From assembly GCA_902826245.1 (NCBI GenBank), contig CADEEA010000032.1:1-36404 (forward strand): a stretch of 36,404 nucleotides of DNA, given 5' to 3'. The notes under the pieces are model-generated. The model made no database searches and was not told the origin of the DNA. It saw only the letters and a program-made list of their open reading frames with translations. Position 1 is the first letter of the stretch, and each line of letters opens with the position of its first letter. Positions 18,542 through 27,470 of the stretch are shown piece by piece. Position numbers and translations under genes: made by a program. Origin of the DNA: an uncultured Alphaproteobacteria bacterium. GTDB taxonomy: Bacteria > Pseudomonadota > Alphaproteobacteria > Caulobacterales > Aquidulcibacteraceae.

Positions 18542-20356
18542 TCACTCCAATGGCAAATAGGTGCGGGCGGCCTGCGTCGCACCCAGCTCGGTGAAGTGGC
18601 CATCGTCCCAATAGAGATAGCCCTCAGGTGCGCGCAGGCGGCACTCGCTCTGCTGGCAGAGGTGTGGGATCGGATCGATGAAATGAGCGCCGGCGGAAAC
18701 CGTGCGCAGCTCTCCATTGATGCGCGGCTCGATGCTCATCGACCAGGCGTCCTTGCCCGTGCGCGCAACAATCTCCGGCGCGTTAGTAATGAACATCGGC
18801 GATTGCCCGATGACGAACACTTCAACGCCGCGCTGCGCCAGCGCATCGAGCGTCGAGCGTAGTCGATCTAAGCCTCGCCGCTGCAGATCAACCCAACGCG
18901 CCGAGAGGATCACGCGCTTTATCTTGAGATCTTCGACGATGCGCAGTGCATTCGCGTTGAATGCCTGGCATTGCGGCAGCGCGTAGGAATAATAGGACAA
19001 GACCGGCGGGCAGCCGGCCGCGGTGTATTGATAGACGCGCGCCTGGCTGGCTGTATCCATGATTCCCGGCGCGTAATGCGCCGCGAAGGAATCGCCCCAG
19101 AGCAAAACTGGAATGGCGCCGTCAGGGTTGATGACGCATTGCTCCGCGCGCCAGCTCTCATACGGAATATCATGCTGGTAAAAACACACGCCGTTGCGCC
19201 AGAGTGCTTCCGCTTGCTCGGCGGTTTCTACCGGCGCTGTGTGCGGAAAGCGTTGCGGCAGGCCGTTGGCGGCCCACCCCAAAACGCCCAGCGCGCCCAT
19301 CGCCGCGAGCGCAGTGGCGCCGATCCCGATCACCATGGCGTTGGAGGACGTGCCGCGCTTGCGGAATGGCTGTTCCACGAAACGCCAGGAGAAAGCCGCG
19401 ATCGCAAGCGAAAGCGCTATGATCCCGGCGGCGTCGGTCAGGTTCGGCTCGCGGAGTGTAAGCGTGCGCCAAAACACTGCGATCGGCCAGTGCACCAGGT
19501 AGAGCGAGTAGGAGATTAGTCCGATGGCGACCATAGGCGGGCTCGCGAGCGCTTGGCCTGCCCAGGTGCGATCCGCAAAAGCAATGACCAGGGCCGCGCC
19601 AAGGCACGGAACCAGCGCAGCCACGCCCGGAAATGGCGTGGCGTCATCGTAGGCGAGCGCCGCCCAAACGATCAGCGCGAGGCCCAATAACGAAAGCGCT
19701 TGCCGCGTCCATTCCCCGACGCGCGGCAGCGTCGCGCCCGCAAGCAGCGCGCCGAGCAACAACTCCCATGCGCGCGTCGGCAACAGGAAGAAATTGGCGG
19801 TTGGCGCGCGCTGTGTGGCCAGCATAGAGAGCGCGAGCGAAGCCAGTGCGGCGGCGGCGAAAATAGAGAACCAACGCGCGCGGAAGAAGCGATGCACCAG
19901 ATACGCGGCGATCGGCATGAAGATGTAGAATTGCTCCTCAACCGCGAGCGACCATGTGTGCAGCAGCGGCCGCAACAGCGCGCTGTTCTCGAAATAGCCG
20001 GAGGCTTTCCAGAAATAGAAATTGGAGGCGAAAGCCGAAACTGAGGCGAGACTCTTGGAGAAATCGGTCAGTGCGGCGGGCGTCAGGATCAGCAGCGCCG
20101 CGAAGGCAGTGGTCACGGCGACAAAAACCAGCGCCGGCAGGATGCGGCGGATGCGGCGATTGTAGAAGCCGAGGATCGAAAACCGGCCCGCCTCCAGGTC
20201 TTCACGGATCAGGCTGGTGATCAAATAGCCCGAGATGACGAAGAACACGTCGACCCCGACATACCCCCCGCTGACCGCACCGATCCCGGCGTGAAACAGC
20301 AGCACCGGGATGATGGCTACGGCGCGGAGCCCGTCGATTTCGGGTCTGTGTTGCAT
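18542..20356 (-). CDS. OafA/YrhL-type acyltransferase with SGNH domain
   Basis: This 604-residue inner-membrane protein fuses an acyltransferase-3 domain to a periplasmic SGNH hydrolase-like domain. The AT3 part (about 1-360) has the R11-x10-H22 catalytic motif (DGLRAVAIIPVLLFHAG), the GVDVFFVISGYLI helix and LLHTWSLAVEEQFYIFMP, with roughly ten further helices. The SGNH part has G-D-S (421-423) in LLWGDSFAAHY and D585/H587 in WDDGHFTELG. Such proteins O-acetylate cell-surface polysaccharides such as LPS O-antigen or exopolysaccharide; the acceptor here is not known. The ATG overlaps no other gene and is divergent from tig. No polysaccharide genes lie nearby, so it appears to be a solo modification gene set between tRNA-Leu and tig. 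Confidence 0.92.
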   Translation of the reverse strand: MQHRPEIDGLRAVAIIPVLLFHAGIGAVSGGYVGVDVFFVISGYLITSLIREDLEAGRFSILGFYNRRIRRILPALVFVAVTTAFAALLILTPAALTDFSKSLASVSAFASNFYFWKASGYFENSALLRPLLHTWSLAVEEQFYIFMPIAAYLVHRFFRARWFSIFAAAALASLALSMLATQRAPTANFFLLPTRAWELLLGALLAGATLPRVGEWTRQALSLLGLALIVWAALAYDDATPFPGVAALVPCLGAALVIAFADRTWAGQALASPPMVAIGLISYSLYLVHWPIAVFWRTLTLREPNLTDAAGIIALSLAIAAFSWRFVEQPFRKRGTSSNAMVIGIGATALAAMGALGVLGWAANGLPQRFPHTAPVETAEQAEALWRNGVCFYQHDIPYESWRAEQCVINPDGAIPVLLWGDSFAAHYAPGIMDTASQARVYQYTAAGCPPVLSYYSYALPQCQAFNANALRIVEDLKIKRVILSARWVDLQRRGLDRLRSTLDALAQRGVEVFVIGQSPMFITNAPEIVARTGKDAWSMSIEPRINGELRTVSAGAHFIDPIPHLCQQSECRLRAPEGYLYWDDGHFTELGATQAARTYLPLE

Positions 20357-20408
20357 TGCGCTATGCGGCCAATCCCGGGAAAGGGGAAATTATGCAAATC
20401 CCCCGCCA

Positions 20409-20424
20409 GCGGGCGCGCGCCCGC
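20409..20424. repeat. Perfect 16-bp GC palindrome between acyltransferase and tig
   Basis: GCGGGCGCGCGCCCGC is fully self-complementary and lies in the 173-bp divergent gap, nearer the acyltransferase. It could be a regulator site or only a GC-rich intergenic palindrome. Confidence 0.35.
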
Positions 20425-20473
20425 GTGGACAAGGCGTCTCGCCCCTGCCATAAGCCCCGCTTTCCTTAACAAG

Positions 20474-20508
20474 CCGCTTGGGAGCGTGGAGAATTTGGCC
20501 CCAAGCGG
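20474..20508 (+). promoter_or_regulatory. Inverted repeat in the tig leader
   Basis: CCGCTTGGG (20474-20482) and CCCAAGCGG (20500-20508) are perfect complements separated by 17 nt. The stem ends 21 bp before the tig ATG, just upstream of the ribosome binding site (GAAGG, about 20513-20517). It would form a stable 9-bp stem in a tig 5' UTR or act as an operator. The function is inference. Confidence 0.5.
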
Positions 20509-20529
20509 GCGCCGAAGGCTGAAAAACAC

Positions 20530-21924
20530 ATGCAATTCACCGAACGCCGTTCCGAGGGCCTTCTGCGGGTCTATGACGTCACCGTCCCCGCCGCGGAGCT
20601 GCAGCAAAAGCTGAACGCCAAGATTGAGGAAGTGCGCCCACGCGTGCGCATCAACGGCTTCCGCCCTGGCAAGGTGCCGGCCAGCCATATCCGCAAACTC
20701 TACGGCCCCGGCATGATGCAGGACATCATCAACGAGGCAGTGCAGTCCTCGACCAAGGAATCGCTGGAACGCGCCAATGCGCGACCAGCCGCCCAGCCCG
20801 ACCTCGCGGTGAAGAGCAATATGGAGCAGGTCATGGCCGGGCAGGCCGACCTGCAGTTTGAACTTTCACTAGAAATCATTCCCGAGTTCGAGCCCGCGGA
20901 TCTTAAATCCATCAAGGTCACCAAGCCGGTGGCTGCGGTTTCTGATGAACAAGTCGATGAAGCCTTGACGGAACTGGCGCGGAATCAGCGTGGCTTTGAA
21001 GAGAAGGCCGGGCCTGCCGCTGATGGCGACGCCGTCATCGTCGATTTCGTAGGCCGCATCGATGGCGAGGCGTTTCAAGGGGGAAGCGCCAACGACGCGC
21101 AGGTCGTCATCGGCTCAAAGCAATTCATTCCAGGATTCGAAGAACAGCTTGTGGGCGCGAAGGCTGGCGACGAACGCGTGCTGAAGGTGACTTTTCCTGA
21201 CGATTACGGCGCCGCTGAACTAAAGGGCAAGGCCGCCGAGTTCGAAACCAAAGTCAAGGCGGTGCGCGCGCCCAAGGCGGGTGAATTAGACGATGCATGG
21301 GCCGCCGAGCTTGGCTTTGACAGCCTCGGCGCGCTCAAGGAGGCGCTGCGCAAACGCATCGAGAACGACCACGCAGCGCAATCGCGCGCCAAAGCCAAAC
21401 GCGCGCTGTTTGATCAACTAGACGAACGCCACGATTTCGAGCTGCCGCCACGCATGGTCGAGGCTGAGTTTTCCCAGATTTGGCGGCAGATCGAACAAGA
21501 CAAAGCCAAAGGCGCTGACGATCCTGCCGATGCCGGCAAGAGCGAAGACGAACTCAAGGCAGAATACCGTGGCATCGCCGAGCGTCGGGTGCGGCTAGGG
21601 CTGCTTCTGGCCGAGATTGGCCGTCGCCACAAACTTGAAGTAAGCGACCAGGAGGTGGCCCAAGCGATTGCCCAACAGGCGCGCAACTTCCCGGGTCAGG
21701 AACGCCAGATCTATGAAATGTATCAACGTAATCCAGGCATGGTCGCGAATGTTCGCGCGCCGCTCTACGAGGAAAAGGTCGTCGATTACGTCATGGAACT
21801 AATCAGTGTGACTAACGAAACAGTCACGCGCGAACAGCTGTTTGCCGACGATGACGTAAAGGCGGAGACGCCTGCGGCGCCAAAGAAGAAGGCTAAGGCC
21901 AAGGCCGCAAAGGCCGAGGACTGA
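20530..21924 (+). CDS. tig: Trigger factor, ribosome-associated chaperone/PPIase
   Basis: Trigger factor binds ribosomal protein uL23 at the exit tunnel and shields nascent chains. The 464-residue protein has the three expected parts: the N-terminal ribosome-binding domain with the GFRPGKVP signature (43-50), an FKBP-type PPIase domain (about 155-245, DGDAVIVDFVGRIDGEAF and SKQFIPGFEEQLVGAKAGD), and the helical C-terminal chaperone domain with ALFDQLDERHDFELPPRMVE. It ends in a Lys/Ala-rich tail. The order tig-clpP-clpX-lon that follows is the conserved protein quality-control block. Confidence 0.97.
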   Translation: MQFTERRSEGLLRVYDVTVPAAELQQKLNAKIEEVRPRVRINGFRPGKVPASHIRKLYGPGMMQDIINEAVQSSTKESLERANARPAAQPDLAVKSNMEQVMAGQADLQFELSLEIIPEFEPADLKSIKVTKPVAAVSDEQVDEALTELARNQRGFEEKAGPAADGDAVIVDFVGRIDGEAFQGGSANDAQVVIGSKQFIPGFEEQLVGAKAGDERVLKVTFPDDYGAAELKGKAAEFETKVKAVRAPKAGELDDAWAAELGFDSLGALKEALRKRIENDHAAQSRAKAKRALFDQLDERHDFELPPRMVEAEFSQIWRQIEQDKAKGADDPADAGKSEDELKAEYRGIAERRVRLGLLLAEIGRRHKLEVSDQEVAQAIAQQARNFPGQERQIYEMYQRNPGMVANVRAPLYEEKVVDYVMELISVTNETVTREQLFADDDVKAETPAAPKKKAKAKAAKAED

Positions 21925-22020
21925 GAGGAATTCTCTTCAGGGCTTGCGGCGCGCGCATTGGCGTCAAATATGGGACCCGCGAAGCTGAGTCGCTCAGACC
22001 GGGCGGCCAAGGGTGATTTT

Positions 22021-22650
22021 ATGCGCGATCCGATGGACCGAATGACGAGCGTTGGCGGATGGATCCCCAGCGTTGAGGAAACGACCAGCCGCGGGTCGAC
22101 GCGCTACGACATCTTTTCGCGCCTGCTCAAGGAGCGGATCGTGTTTGTCAGCGGCGGCATCGACGACGTGCAGGCAGCGATCATCACCGCCCAGCTGCTG
22201 TTTCTTGAGTCCGAGAACCCGAAGCGTGAAATCTCCATGTATATCAACAGCCCTGGCGGGTACGTTACGGCCGGGCTGGCGATCTATGACACCATGCAAT
22301 ATATCCGCAGCCCGATCGCCACCGTCTGTATCGGCTTGGCTGCGTCGATGGGCTCCTTGCTTTTGGCGGCCGGTGAAAAGGGCATGCGCATCTGCCTGCC
22401 GAACGCCCGGGTCATGCTGCACCAGCCCTCCGGCGGCTTCCGCGGGCCCGCTTCCGATATCGAGCGCCACGCTGAAGACATTCTCCACACAAAACGGCGG
22501 CTTAACGAGATCTACGTCAAGCATACCAGCCAGCCCTATGACACCGTGGAACGAACGCTGGACCGTGACTTCTTCTTGACCGCAACAGAGGCGAAGGCGT
22601 GGGGCATCGTCGATAACGTCTATGAGAAGCGTGAAGCGGCTGAGGCCTGA
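22021..22650 (+). CDS. clpP: ATP-dependent Clp protease proteolytic subunit
   Basis: ClpP forms the double heptameric protease barrel used by ClpX and ClpA. In the 209-residue form the triad is S109 (AASMGS), H134 (VMLHQPSGG) and D183 (TLDRDFF), with the same spacing as E. coli S97/H122/D171. [19 protein letters not shown] and [10 protein letters not shown] are conserved. The frame is open upstream (TTG 21958, ATG 21970), but the ATG at 22021 has AAGGGTGA just before it and gives the family length; 22033 is also possible. The start region ([20 protein letters not shown]) suits the short propeptide. It lies 96 bp after tig. Confidence 0.95.
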   Translation: MRDPMDRMTSVGGWIPSVEETTSRGSTRYDIFSRLLKERIVFVSGGIDDVQAAIITAQLLFLESENPKREISMYINSPGGYVTAGLAIYDTMQYIRSPIATVCIGLAASMGSLLLAAGEKGMRICLPNARVMLHQPSGGFRGPASDIERHAEDILHTKRRLNEIYVKHTSQPYDTVERTLDRDFFLTATEAKAWGIVDNVYEKREAAEA

Positions 22651-22666
22651 CGAACGCTTTCGTCGG
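22647..22666 (+). other. Hairpin overlapping the clpP stop codon
   Basis: CTGACGAA/TTCGTCGG pairs as an 8-bp stem (one G-U) around a CGCT loop and includes the clpP TGA. No T-tract follows. It may be a weak terminator, an attenuating hairpin, or an mRNA 3'-end protector between clpP and clpX. The rest of the 233-bp gap holds a candidate clpX promoter. Confidence 0.4.
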
Positions 22667-22775
22667 GTATACGGTATTATAATGCCGCGATTCGCCGCTG
22701 GCGCCGCAGGTAGCGTTTGCGGCCCCATCCTTGCTATGGTGGAGCAGGGTGGCCAAGTTGAGGGGCATGAACGTT

Positions 22776-22800
22776 TTTGAAAGGAACGTGGGTGAACCAT
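22776..22800 (+). promoter_or_regulatory. Candidate heat-shock (RpoH) promoter of clpX
   Basis: TTTGAAA (22776-22782) and AACCAT (22795-22800) are 12 bp apart, resembling the sigma-32 pattern CTTGAAA-N11-16-CCCCAT with two mismatches in the -10 part. It would give a 5' UTR of about 75 nt. The call is by eye, not scored. Confidence 0.35.
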
Positions 22801-22883
22801 TGCGCGCGTGGGGGTAGAGGGCGAAAAGCCTTTGGACTTCCTATATGTCGAGTGGCTAACCGCGATCCGCGAAGGAATGGCGC

Positions 22884-24152
22884 ATGAGCAAGGGTACTGC
22901 CGGCGGGGAGTCCAAGAACACCCTCTATTGCTCGTTTTGCGGCAAGAGCCAGCACGAGGTGCGAAAGCTTATCGCTGGGCCGACCGTGTTCATCTGCGAT
23001 GAATGCGTCGAACTCTGTATGGACATCATCCGCGAGGAACACAAAACCTCGCTGGTCAAATCCAAAGAAGGCGTGCCTAGCCCGAAGGAAATCAAAGGTG
23101 TTCTCGACGATTATGTCGTCGGCCAGGAACACGCCAAGCGCGTGCTTTCGGTGGCGGTGCACAATCACTACAAGCGTCTCAATCACGCGTCCAAGAACAA
23201 CGATGTCGAGCTCGCCAAGTCGAACATCTTGCTGATCGGCCCTACCGGCTGCGGCAAGACGCTGCTGGCGCAAACTTTGGCGCGCATCATCGACGTGCCG
23301 TTCACGATGGCCGACGCCACGACTTTGACCGAGGCTGGCTATGTCGGAGAAGATGTCGAGAACATCATTCTGAAGCTGCTGCAATCGGCGGATTACAATG
23401 TCGAGCGCGCGCAGCGCGGCATCGTCTACATCGACGAAGTCGACAAGATTTCCCGCAAATCGGACAATCCTTCGATCACGCGCGACGTCTCGGGTGAAGG
23501 CGTTCAGCAAGCGCTGTTGAAGATCATGGAAGGGACGGTTGCTTCGGTTCCCCCGCAAGGTGGGCGTAAGCATCCGCAACAAGAATTCCTCCAAGTCGAC
23601 ACCACCAATATTCTCTTCATCTGCGGCGGCGCGTTCGCTGGGTTGGAAAAAATCATCAGCGCTCGCGGTAGAGGCTCCTCGATTGGGTTCGGCGCAAAGG
23701 TGCGCGACCCTGAGGACCGTCGCTCTGGCGAGGTTCTGCGCGAGATCGAACCTGACGATCTCTTGAAGTTCGGCCTCATCCCGGAGTTCGTCGGGCGCCT
23801 GCCGGTGCTCGCGACGCTGGAGGACCTGGACGAGCCGGCCCTGGTGACGATCCTCACTGAACCGAAAAATGCGCTCGTGAAACAATATCAGCGCATGTTC
23901 GAGATGGAGAACGTGAAGCTCTCGTTCCCGGAGGAGGCGCTGCGCTCCATCGCTCGCAAGGCGATCTCGCGTAAGACAGGCGCGCGTGGCCTGCGCTCGA
24001 TTCTCGAAACGATCCTGCTCGACACCATGTTCGAGCTGCCGTCGATGGGTTCGGTTGAGGAAGTCGTGGTCTCCGCGGACGTCGTTGAGGGCCGTGCGAA
24101 GCCGCTGCAGATCCACTCGGAACGCAGAACCGCCCAAGAATCGGCTGGCTAA
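22884..24152 (+). CDS. clpX: ATP-dependent Clp protease ATP-binding subunit ClpX
   Basis: ClpX is the AAA+ unfoldase that feeds tagged substrates to ClpP. The 422-residue protein has the N-terminal zinc-binding domain with C16, C19, C38 and C41. The Walker A is GPTGCGKT (119-126) and the Walker B is VYIDEVDKI (181-189). The pore loop AGYVGEDV, the [10 protein letters not shown] loop, the IGF loop (SSIGFGA) that docks on ClpP, and sensor 2 in [10 protein letters not shown] are all present. A GAAGGA ribosome binding site precedes the ATG. It is 233 bp after clpP, enough for its own promoter. In Caulobacter, ClpXP degrades cell-cycle regulators such as CtrA; the same role here is inference. Confidence 0.98.
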   Translation: MSKGTAGGESKNTLYCSFCGKSQHEVRKLIAGPTVFICDECVELCMDIIREEHKTSLVKSKEGVPSPKEIKGVLDDYVVGQEHAKRVLSVAVHNHYKRLNHASKNNDVELAKSNILLIGPTGCGKTLLAQTLARIIDVPFTMADATTLTEAGYVGEDVENIILKLLQSADYNVERAQRGIVYIDEVDKISRKSDNPSITRDVSGEGVQQALLKIMEGTVASVPPQGGRKHPQQEFLQVDTTNILFICGGAFAGLEKIISARGRGSSIGFGAKVRDPEDRRSGEVLREIEPDDLLKFGLIPEFVGRLPVLATLEDLDEPALVTILTEPKNALVKQYQRMFEMENVKLSFPEEALRSIARKAISRKTGARGLRSILETILLDTMFELPSMGSVEEVVVSADVVEGRAKPLQIHSERRTAQESAG

Positions 24153-24187
24153 TCAACGGGTCGCTGTGAGCAGCGCCAGATCGCGCC

Positions 24188-24218
24188 CTTGAAGCTTGGA
24201 GCGAACACTTCCACATCT
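24188..24218 (+). promoter_or_regulatory. Candidate heat-shock (RpoH) promoter of lon
   Basis: CTTGAAG (24188-24194) and CCACATCT (24211-24218) are separated by 16 bp. This matches the sigma-32 pattern CTTGAAA / CCCCATNT at all but one position in each box. It lies about 63 bp upstream of the lon ATG in the 128-bp clpX-lon gap. lon is heat-shock controlled in many proteobacteria, so the position is sensible; the site has not been scored. Confidence 0.45.
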
Positions 24219-24280
24219 GGTGTATCAACGCCGCAAGGCGGTGCGGGTTTGCGCCCGCGCGCCATTGCTAGGAGCACCAA

Positions 24281-26680
24281 ATGGCCGAAAGCCGCATCCT
24301 GCCTGTTCTGCCTTTGCGCGACATTGTAGTTTTCCCCAAGCGTGCTGCGCCCCTGTTCGTAGGTCGTGAAAAGTCCGTGCGGGCGCTCGATGAGGTCATG
24401 CGCAAGGACAAGCAGATTTTGCTCTCCGCGCAGATGGATGCGTCCGAAGACGAGCCGAGCCGTGATCGCATCTATTCCACCGGCACAATCGCCAACGTTG
24501 TGCAATTGCTGAAACTCCCCGACGGCACGGTGCGGGTGCTGGTCGAAGGCGGGCGGCGCGCGCGGATCAAGCGCTTCACCGACAACGATGCCTTCTTTGA
24601 GGCGGAAGTGGAGCTCATCGAGGAGGTCAACGCCGATACGGCTGAAGCACGCGCTCTGGCGCGGGCGGTGACCGACCAGTGGGAGAATTACGTCAAGCTC
24701 TCGCGTAAGCCGCCGCCGGAAGTGCATCAGGCGATCGCGCAGATCACCGAGCCGGCATTGCTTGCTGACGCTGTTGGCGCGCATCTCGACGTGAAAATCC
24801 CGGACAAACAGTCCCTGCTCGAAATCGTCGACGTGCCGCGCCGGCTTGAGCGCATCCTCGCTTTGATCGAAGGCGAGATCGGCATGCTGCAAGTGGAGCG
24901 GAAAATCCGCAATCGCGTGAAGCGGCAAATGGAGAAGACGCAGCGCGAATACTATCTGAACGAGCAGATGAAGGCGATCCAGCGCGAATTGGGCGATGGC
25001 GATGACGGCCGTGAGGACATCGCTGAACTCGAGACGCGCATCCGCAACACCAAACTCTCCAAGGAGGCCAAAACCAAGGCCGACGCAGAGATCAAGAAGC
25101 TGCGCCAAATGAGCCCGATGTCAGCGGAATCGGCGGTGGTGCGAAACTATCTCGATTGGCTGCTTTCGCTGCCCTGGGGCGTGAAGAAGAAGGTCAAGAA
25201 GGACATCGACGCCGCCCAGCTAGTGCTCGATGAGGACCATTATGGCCTCGACAAGGTCAAGGACCGCATCCTCGAGTATCTCGCGGTGCAAGCGCGCACC
25301 AACAAACTGCGTGGCCCGATCCTGTGCCTCGTAGGTCCGCCAGGTGTTGGCAAAACATCGTTGGGCAAATCCATCGCTCGCGCAACCGGGCGCGATTTTG
25401 TTCGTCTATCGTTGGGCGGCGTGCGCGACGAAGCTGAAATCCGCGGCCACCGCCGCACTTATATCGGTTCGATGCCTGGGCGCGTGATCCAGTCGATGAA
25501 GAAGGCGAAATCCTCGAATCCGCTCTTCCTGCTCGACGAGATCGACAAGCTCGGCGCCGATTATCGCGGCGATCCCGCGGCGGCGTTGCTCGAAGTGTTG
25601 GACCCGGAGCAAAACTCCACGTTCAACGACCACTATCTCGAAGTGGATTACGATCTCAGCGACGTGCTGTTCATCACCACGGCCAACAGCCTCAACATGC
25701 CCCAGCCCTTGCTGGATCGCATGGAGATCATCCGCATCCCCGGCTACACCGAGGAAGAGAAGCTCGAGATAGCCAAGCGCCATTTGCTGCCGAAGCAGTA
25801 CGAGAATAACGGCCTGAAGAAGAGCGAGTTCAGCGTCTCCGAGGATGCGCTGCGCGATCTCATTCGCCGCTACACGCGAGAAGCGGGCGTGCGCTCGCTT
25901 GAACGCGAGATCGGCAATCTGGCGCGTAAGGCAGTGCGCGAGATCACTCAAAAGAAGGTCGTGAAGGTCGATGTGACCGCCGCGAACCTCCCCGACTACG
26001 CCGGCGTCTGGAAGTACCGCTTTGGCGAGACGGACCTGGAGGACCAGGTCGGCATCGTCACCGGGCTGGCCTGGACCGAAGTCGGCGGCGATCTGTTGAC
26101 CATCGAAGCGGTGCAGATGCCCGGCAAGGGCATGATGACCGTCACCGGCAATCTCAAGGACGTGATGAAAGAATCGATCTCAGCCGCGAATTCCTACGTT
26201 CGCTCGCGCGCGGTCGCGTTCGGCGTCAAGCCGCCGCTGTTCCGCACGCGCGACATCCATGTTCACGTGCCGGAAGGGGCTACCCCCAAAGACGGCCCCT
26301 CGGCAGGCGTCGCCATGGCTACGGCGATCGTATCAGTGCTGACCGGGATCCCGATCCGCCGCGACGTCGCCATGACCGGTGAGGTCACACTGCGGGGCCG
26401 CGTCCTGGCGATCGGCGGGCTGAAGGAAAAATTGCTGGCAGCGCTCCGGGGCGGGGTAAAAACCGTGCTCATCCCATCTGAGAACGAAAAAGATTTGGCC
26501 GACATACCCGACAACGTAAAAAAAGGCATGGAAATCGTACCCGTATCGAACGTGGACGAGGTCCTGGCCAAGGCGCTGACACGGCCGGTGACGGCTATCG
26601 AATGGACCGACGAGGACGAACTGGCCTGGGTCCGGCGCAATGAAGGCAGTGAAGGTCGCGAGCCGGCGCGACCACATTAG
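24281..26680 (+). CDS. lon: ATP-dependent Lon protease
   Basis: Lon degrades misfolded and regulatory proteins in the cytosol. The 799-residue protein is LonA-type: an N-terminal substrate-binding domain (LPVLPLRDIVVFPKRAAPLFVG start), a coiled coil (about 190-250), an AAA+ module with Walker A GPPGVGKT (352-359) and FLLDEIDKLG, and a C-terminal protease domain. The catalytic dyad is S674 in PKDGPSAGVAMAT and K717 in GGLKEKLLAA. A CTAGGAG ribosome binding site is just before the ATG. It follows clpX by 128 bp with a likely own heat-shock promoter. Confidence 0.98.
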   Translation: MAESRILPVLPLRDIVVFPKRAAPLFVGREKSVRALDEVMRKDKQILLSAQMDASEDEPSRDRIYSTGTIANVVQLLKLPDGTVRVLVEGGRRARIKRFTDNDAFFEAEVELIEEVNADTAEARALARAVTDQWENYVKLSRKPPPEVHQAIAQITEPALLADAVGAHLDVKIPDKQSLLEIVDVPRRLERILALIEGEIGMLQVERKIRNRVKRQMEKTQREYYLNEQMKAIQRELGDGDDGREDIAELETRIRNTKLSKEAKTKADAEIKKLRQMSPMSAESAVVRNYLDWLLSLPWGVKKKVKKDIDAAQLVLDEDHYGLDKVKDRILEYLAVQARTNKLRGPILCLVGPPGVGKTSLGKSIARATGRDFVRLSLGGVRDEAEIRGHRRTYIGSMPGRVIQSMKKAKSSNPLFLLDEIDKLGADYRGDPAAALLEVLDPEQNSTFNDHYLEVDYDLSDVLFITTANSLNMPQPLLDRMEIIRIPGYTEEEKLEIAKRHLLPKQYENNGLKKSEFSVSEDALRDLIRRYTREAGVRSLEREIGNLARKAVREITQKKVVKVDVTAANLPDYAGVWKYRFGETDLEDQVGIVTGLAWTEVGGDLLTIEAVQMPGKGMMTVTGNLKDVMKESISAANSYVRSRAVAFGVKPPLFRTRDIHVHVPEGATPKDGPSAGVAMATAIVSVLTGIPIRRDVAMTGEVTLRGRVLAIGGLKEKLLAALRGGVKTVLIPSENEKDLADIPDNVKKGMEIVPVSNVDEVLAKALTRPVTAIEWTDEDELAWVRRNEGSEGREPARPH

Positions 26681-26693
26681 CCGCGACGCATGG

Positions 26694-26736
26694 CCGCTTG
26701 CGGGAGAGGGAGGAATAATCCTAAGCCTGCAAGCGG
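26694..26736 (+). other. Inverted repeat between lon and HU
   Basis: CCGCTTGC (26694-26701) pairs with GCAAGCGG (26729-26736), extendable by G-U and G-C pairs; a small hairpin AGGA-ATAA-TCCT lies inside the loop. There is no T-tract. In this 84-bp gap it may partly terminate lon transcripts or stabilise the HU mRNA leader. Confidence 0.4.
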
Positions 26737-26764
26737 TTGAATCATCCAGAATCGGGGGGAAAGA

Positions 26765-27037
26765 ATGAACAAAGCAGAGCTCGTGGCCGATGTCGCCGAA
26801 CGCATGCGTGACTCCAAGCTCAAGGCCGAGGAAGCGGTCAACGCTGTGTTCGAAGCGATGATTGCGGCGCTCAAGCGCGGCGAGGATATTCGCCTGCCTG
26901 CGTTCGGCGTGTTCGATGTCAAGGAGACGGCTGCGCGCACCGCACGCAATCCGCAAACTGGACAGGAAGTTGCGGTCGCCGCGGGCCGTAAGGCGCGCTT
27001 CAAGCCGGGGAAGGCCTTGAAGGACGCGCTGAACTGA
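26765..27037 (+). CDS. hupB: DNA-binding protein HU
   Basis: HU is a nucleoid-associated dimer that bends DNA. The 90-residue length is exact. The start MNKAELVADVAERM, the FGVFDVKETAARTARNPQTG arm and the final FKPGKALKDALN are typical; the arm keeps the R-N-P sequence at the tip that inserts into the minor groove. A GGGGGAAAGA ribosome binding site precedes the ATG. Placing HU directly after lon is common in proteobacteria. Only one HU gene is in the window, so the hupA/hupB distinction is by context. Confidence 0.93.
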   Translation: MNKAELVADVAERMRDSKLKAEEAVNAVFEAMIAALKRGEDIRLPAFGVFDVKETAARTARNPQTGQEVAVAAGRKARFKPGKALKDALN

Positions 27038-27047
27038 GGGACGCGCG

Positions 27048-27350
27048 ATGCTCGCGAAAATCTATCAACCGGCGAAATCGGCGATGCAATCGGGCGCTGC
27101 GCGGCAGAAATGGCGCTTGGAGTTTGCTCCTGGGGCGGCCCCAAGCAGCGATGCGCTCATGGGCTGGACCAGCTCGCTCGGCCCCAGCGGCCAGGTGCGC
27201 ATGAGTTTCGACACCAAGGAGCAGGCGATCGCCTTCGCCCGCGCGCACCAAATCGCCCACCAGGTCAGCGAACCGCAGATGCGAGGCCGAACGATCAAGG
27301 CCTATTCAGACAATTTCGCGTTCCGCAGACGCGAACCCTGGTCGCATTGA
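27048..27350 (+). CDS. NADH dehydrogenase accessory subunit, NDUFS4-like (ETC complex I family)
   Basis: The 100-residue protein covers the ETC_C1_NDUFS4 domain. Conserved parts are AKIYQPAKSAMQSG, LMGWTSS, QVRMSFDTKEQAIAFARAH and the end YSDNFAFRRREPWSH. In mitochondria this is the complex I 18-kDa (AQDQ) subunit; alphaproteobacteria carry the same accessory subunit, often away from the nuo operon, as here. It lies 10 bp after HU, so it is probably co-transcribed with HU. That is a positional, not functional, link. Confidence 0.92.
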   Translation: MLAKIYQPAKSAMQSGAARQKWRLEFAPGAAPSSDALMGWTSSLGPSGQVRMSFDTKEQAIAFARAHQIAHQVSEPQMRGRTIKAYSDNFAFRRREPWSH

Positions 27351-27470
27351 GCGCGCGCATCTTCTTTCCCTCCGATAGATCAGTTTTGAGTTGATGAAAG
27401 TAGAGAGGTGCTGTCAGTGTCTCAGTGTCGTCGGCTGACAAGTAAATTGTGGTTATTTTCAAAGACTTTA
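27351..27470. other. AT-richer spacer upstream of tRNA-Arg
   Basis: This 120-bp stretch is clearly richer in A/T than its surroundings. It contains a tandem 8-mer TCAGTGTC twice (27414-27429) and a TGTCAG/CTGACA inverted pair around it. It presumably holds the tRNA-Arg promoter, although I do not see well-spaced -35/-10 boxes. No gene is visible. Confidence 0.4.

Noticed and set aside
22734..24137. 467-codon minus-strand open frame opposite clpX
   Set aside because: It mirrors the clpX codons and has no recognisable protein features.
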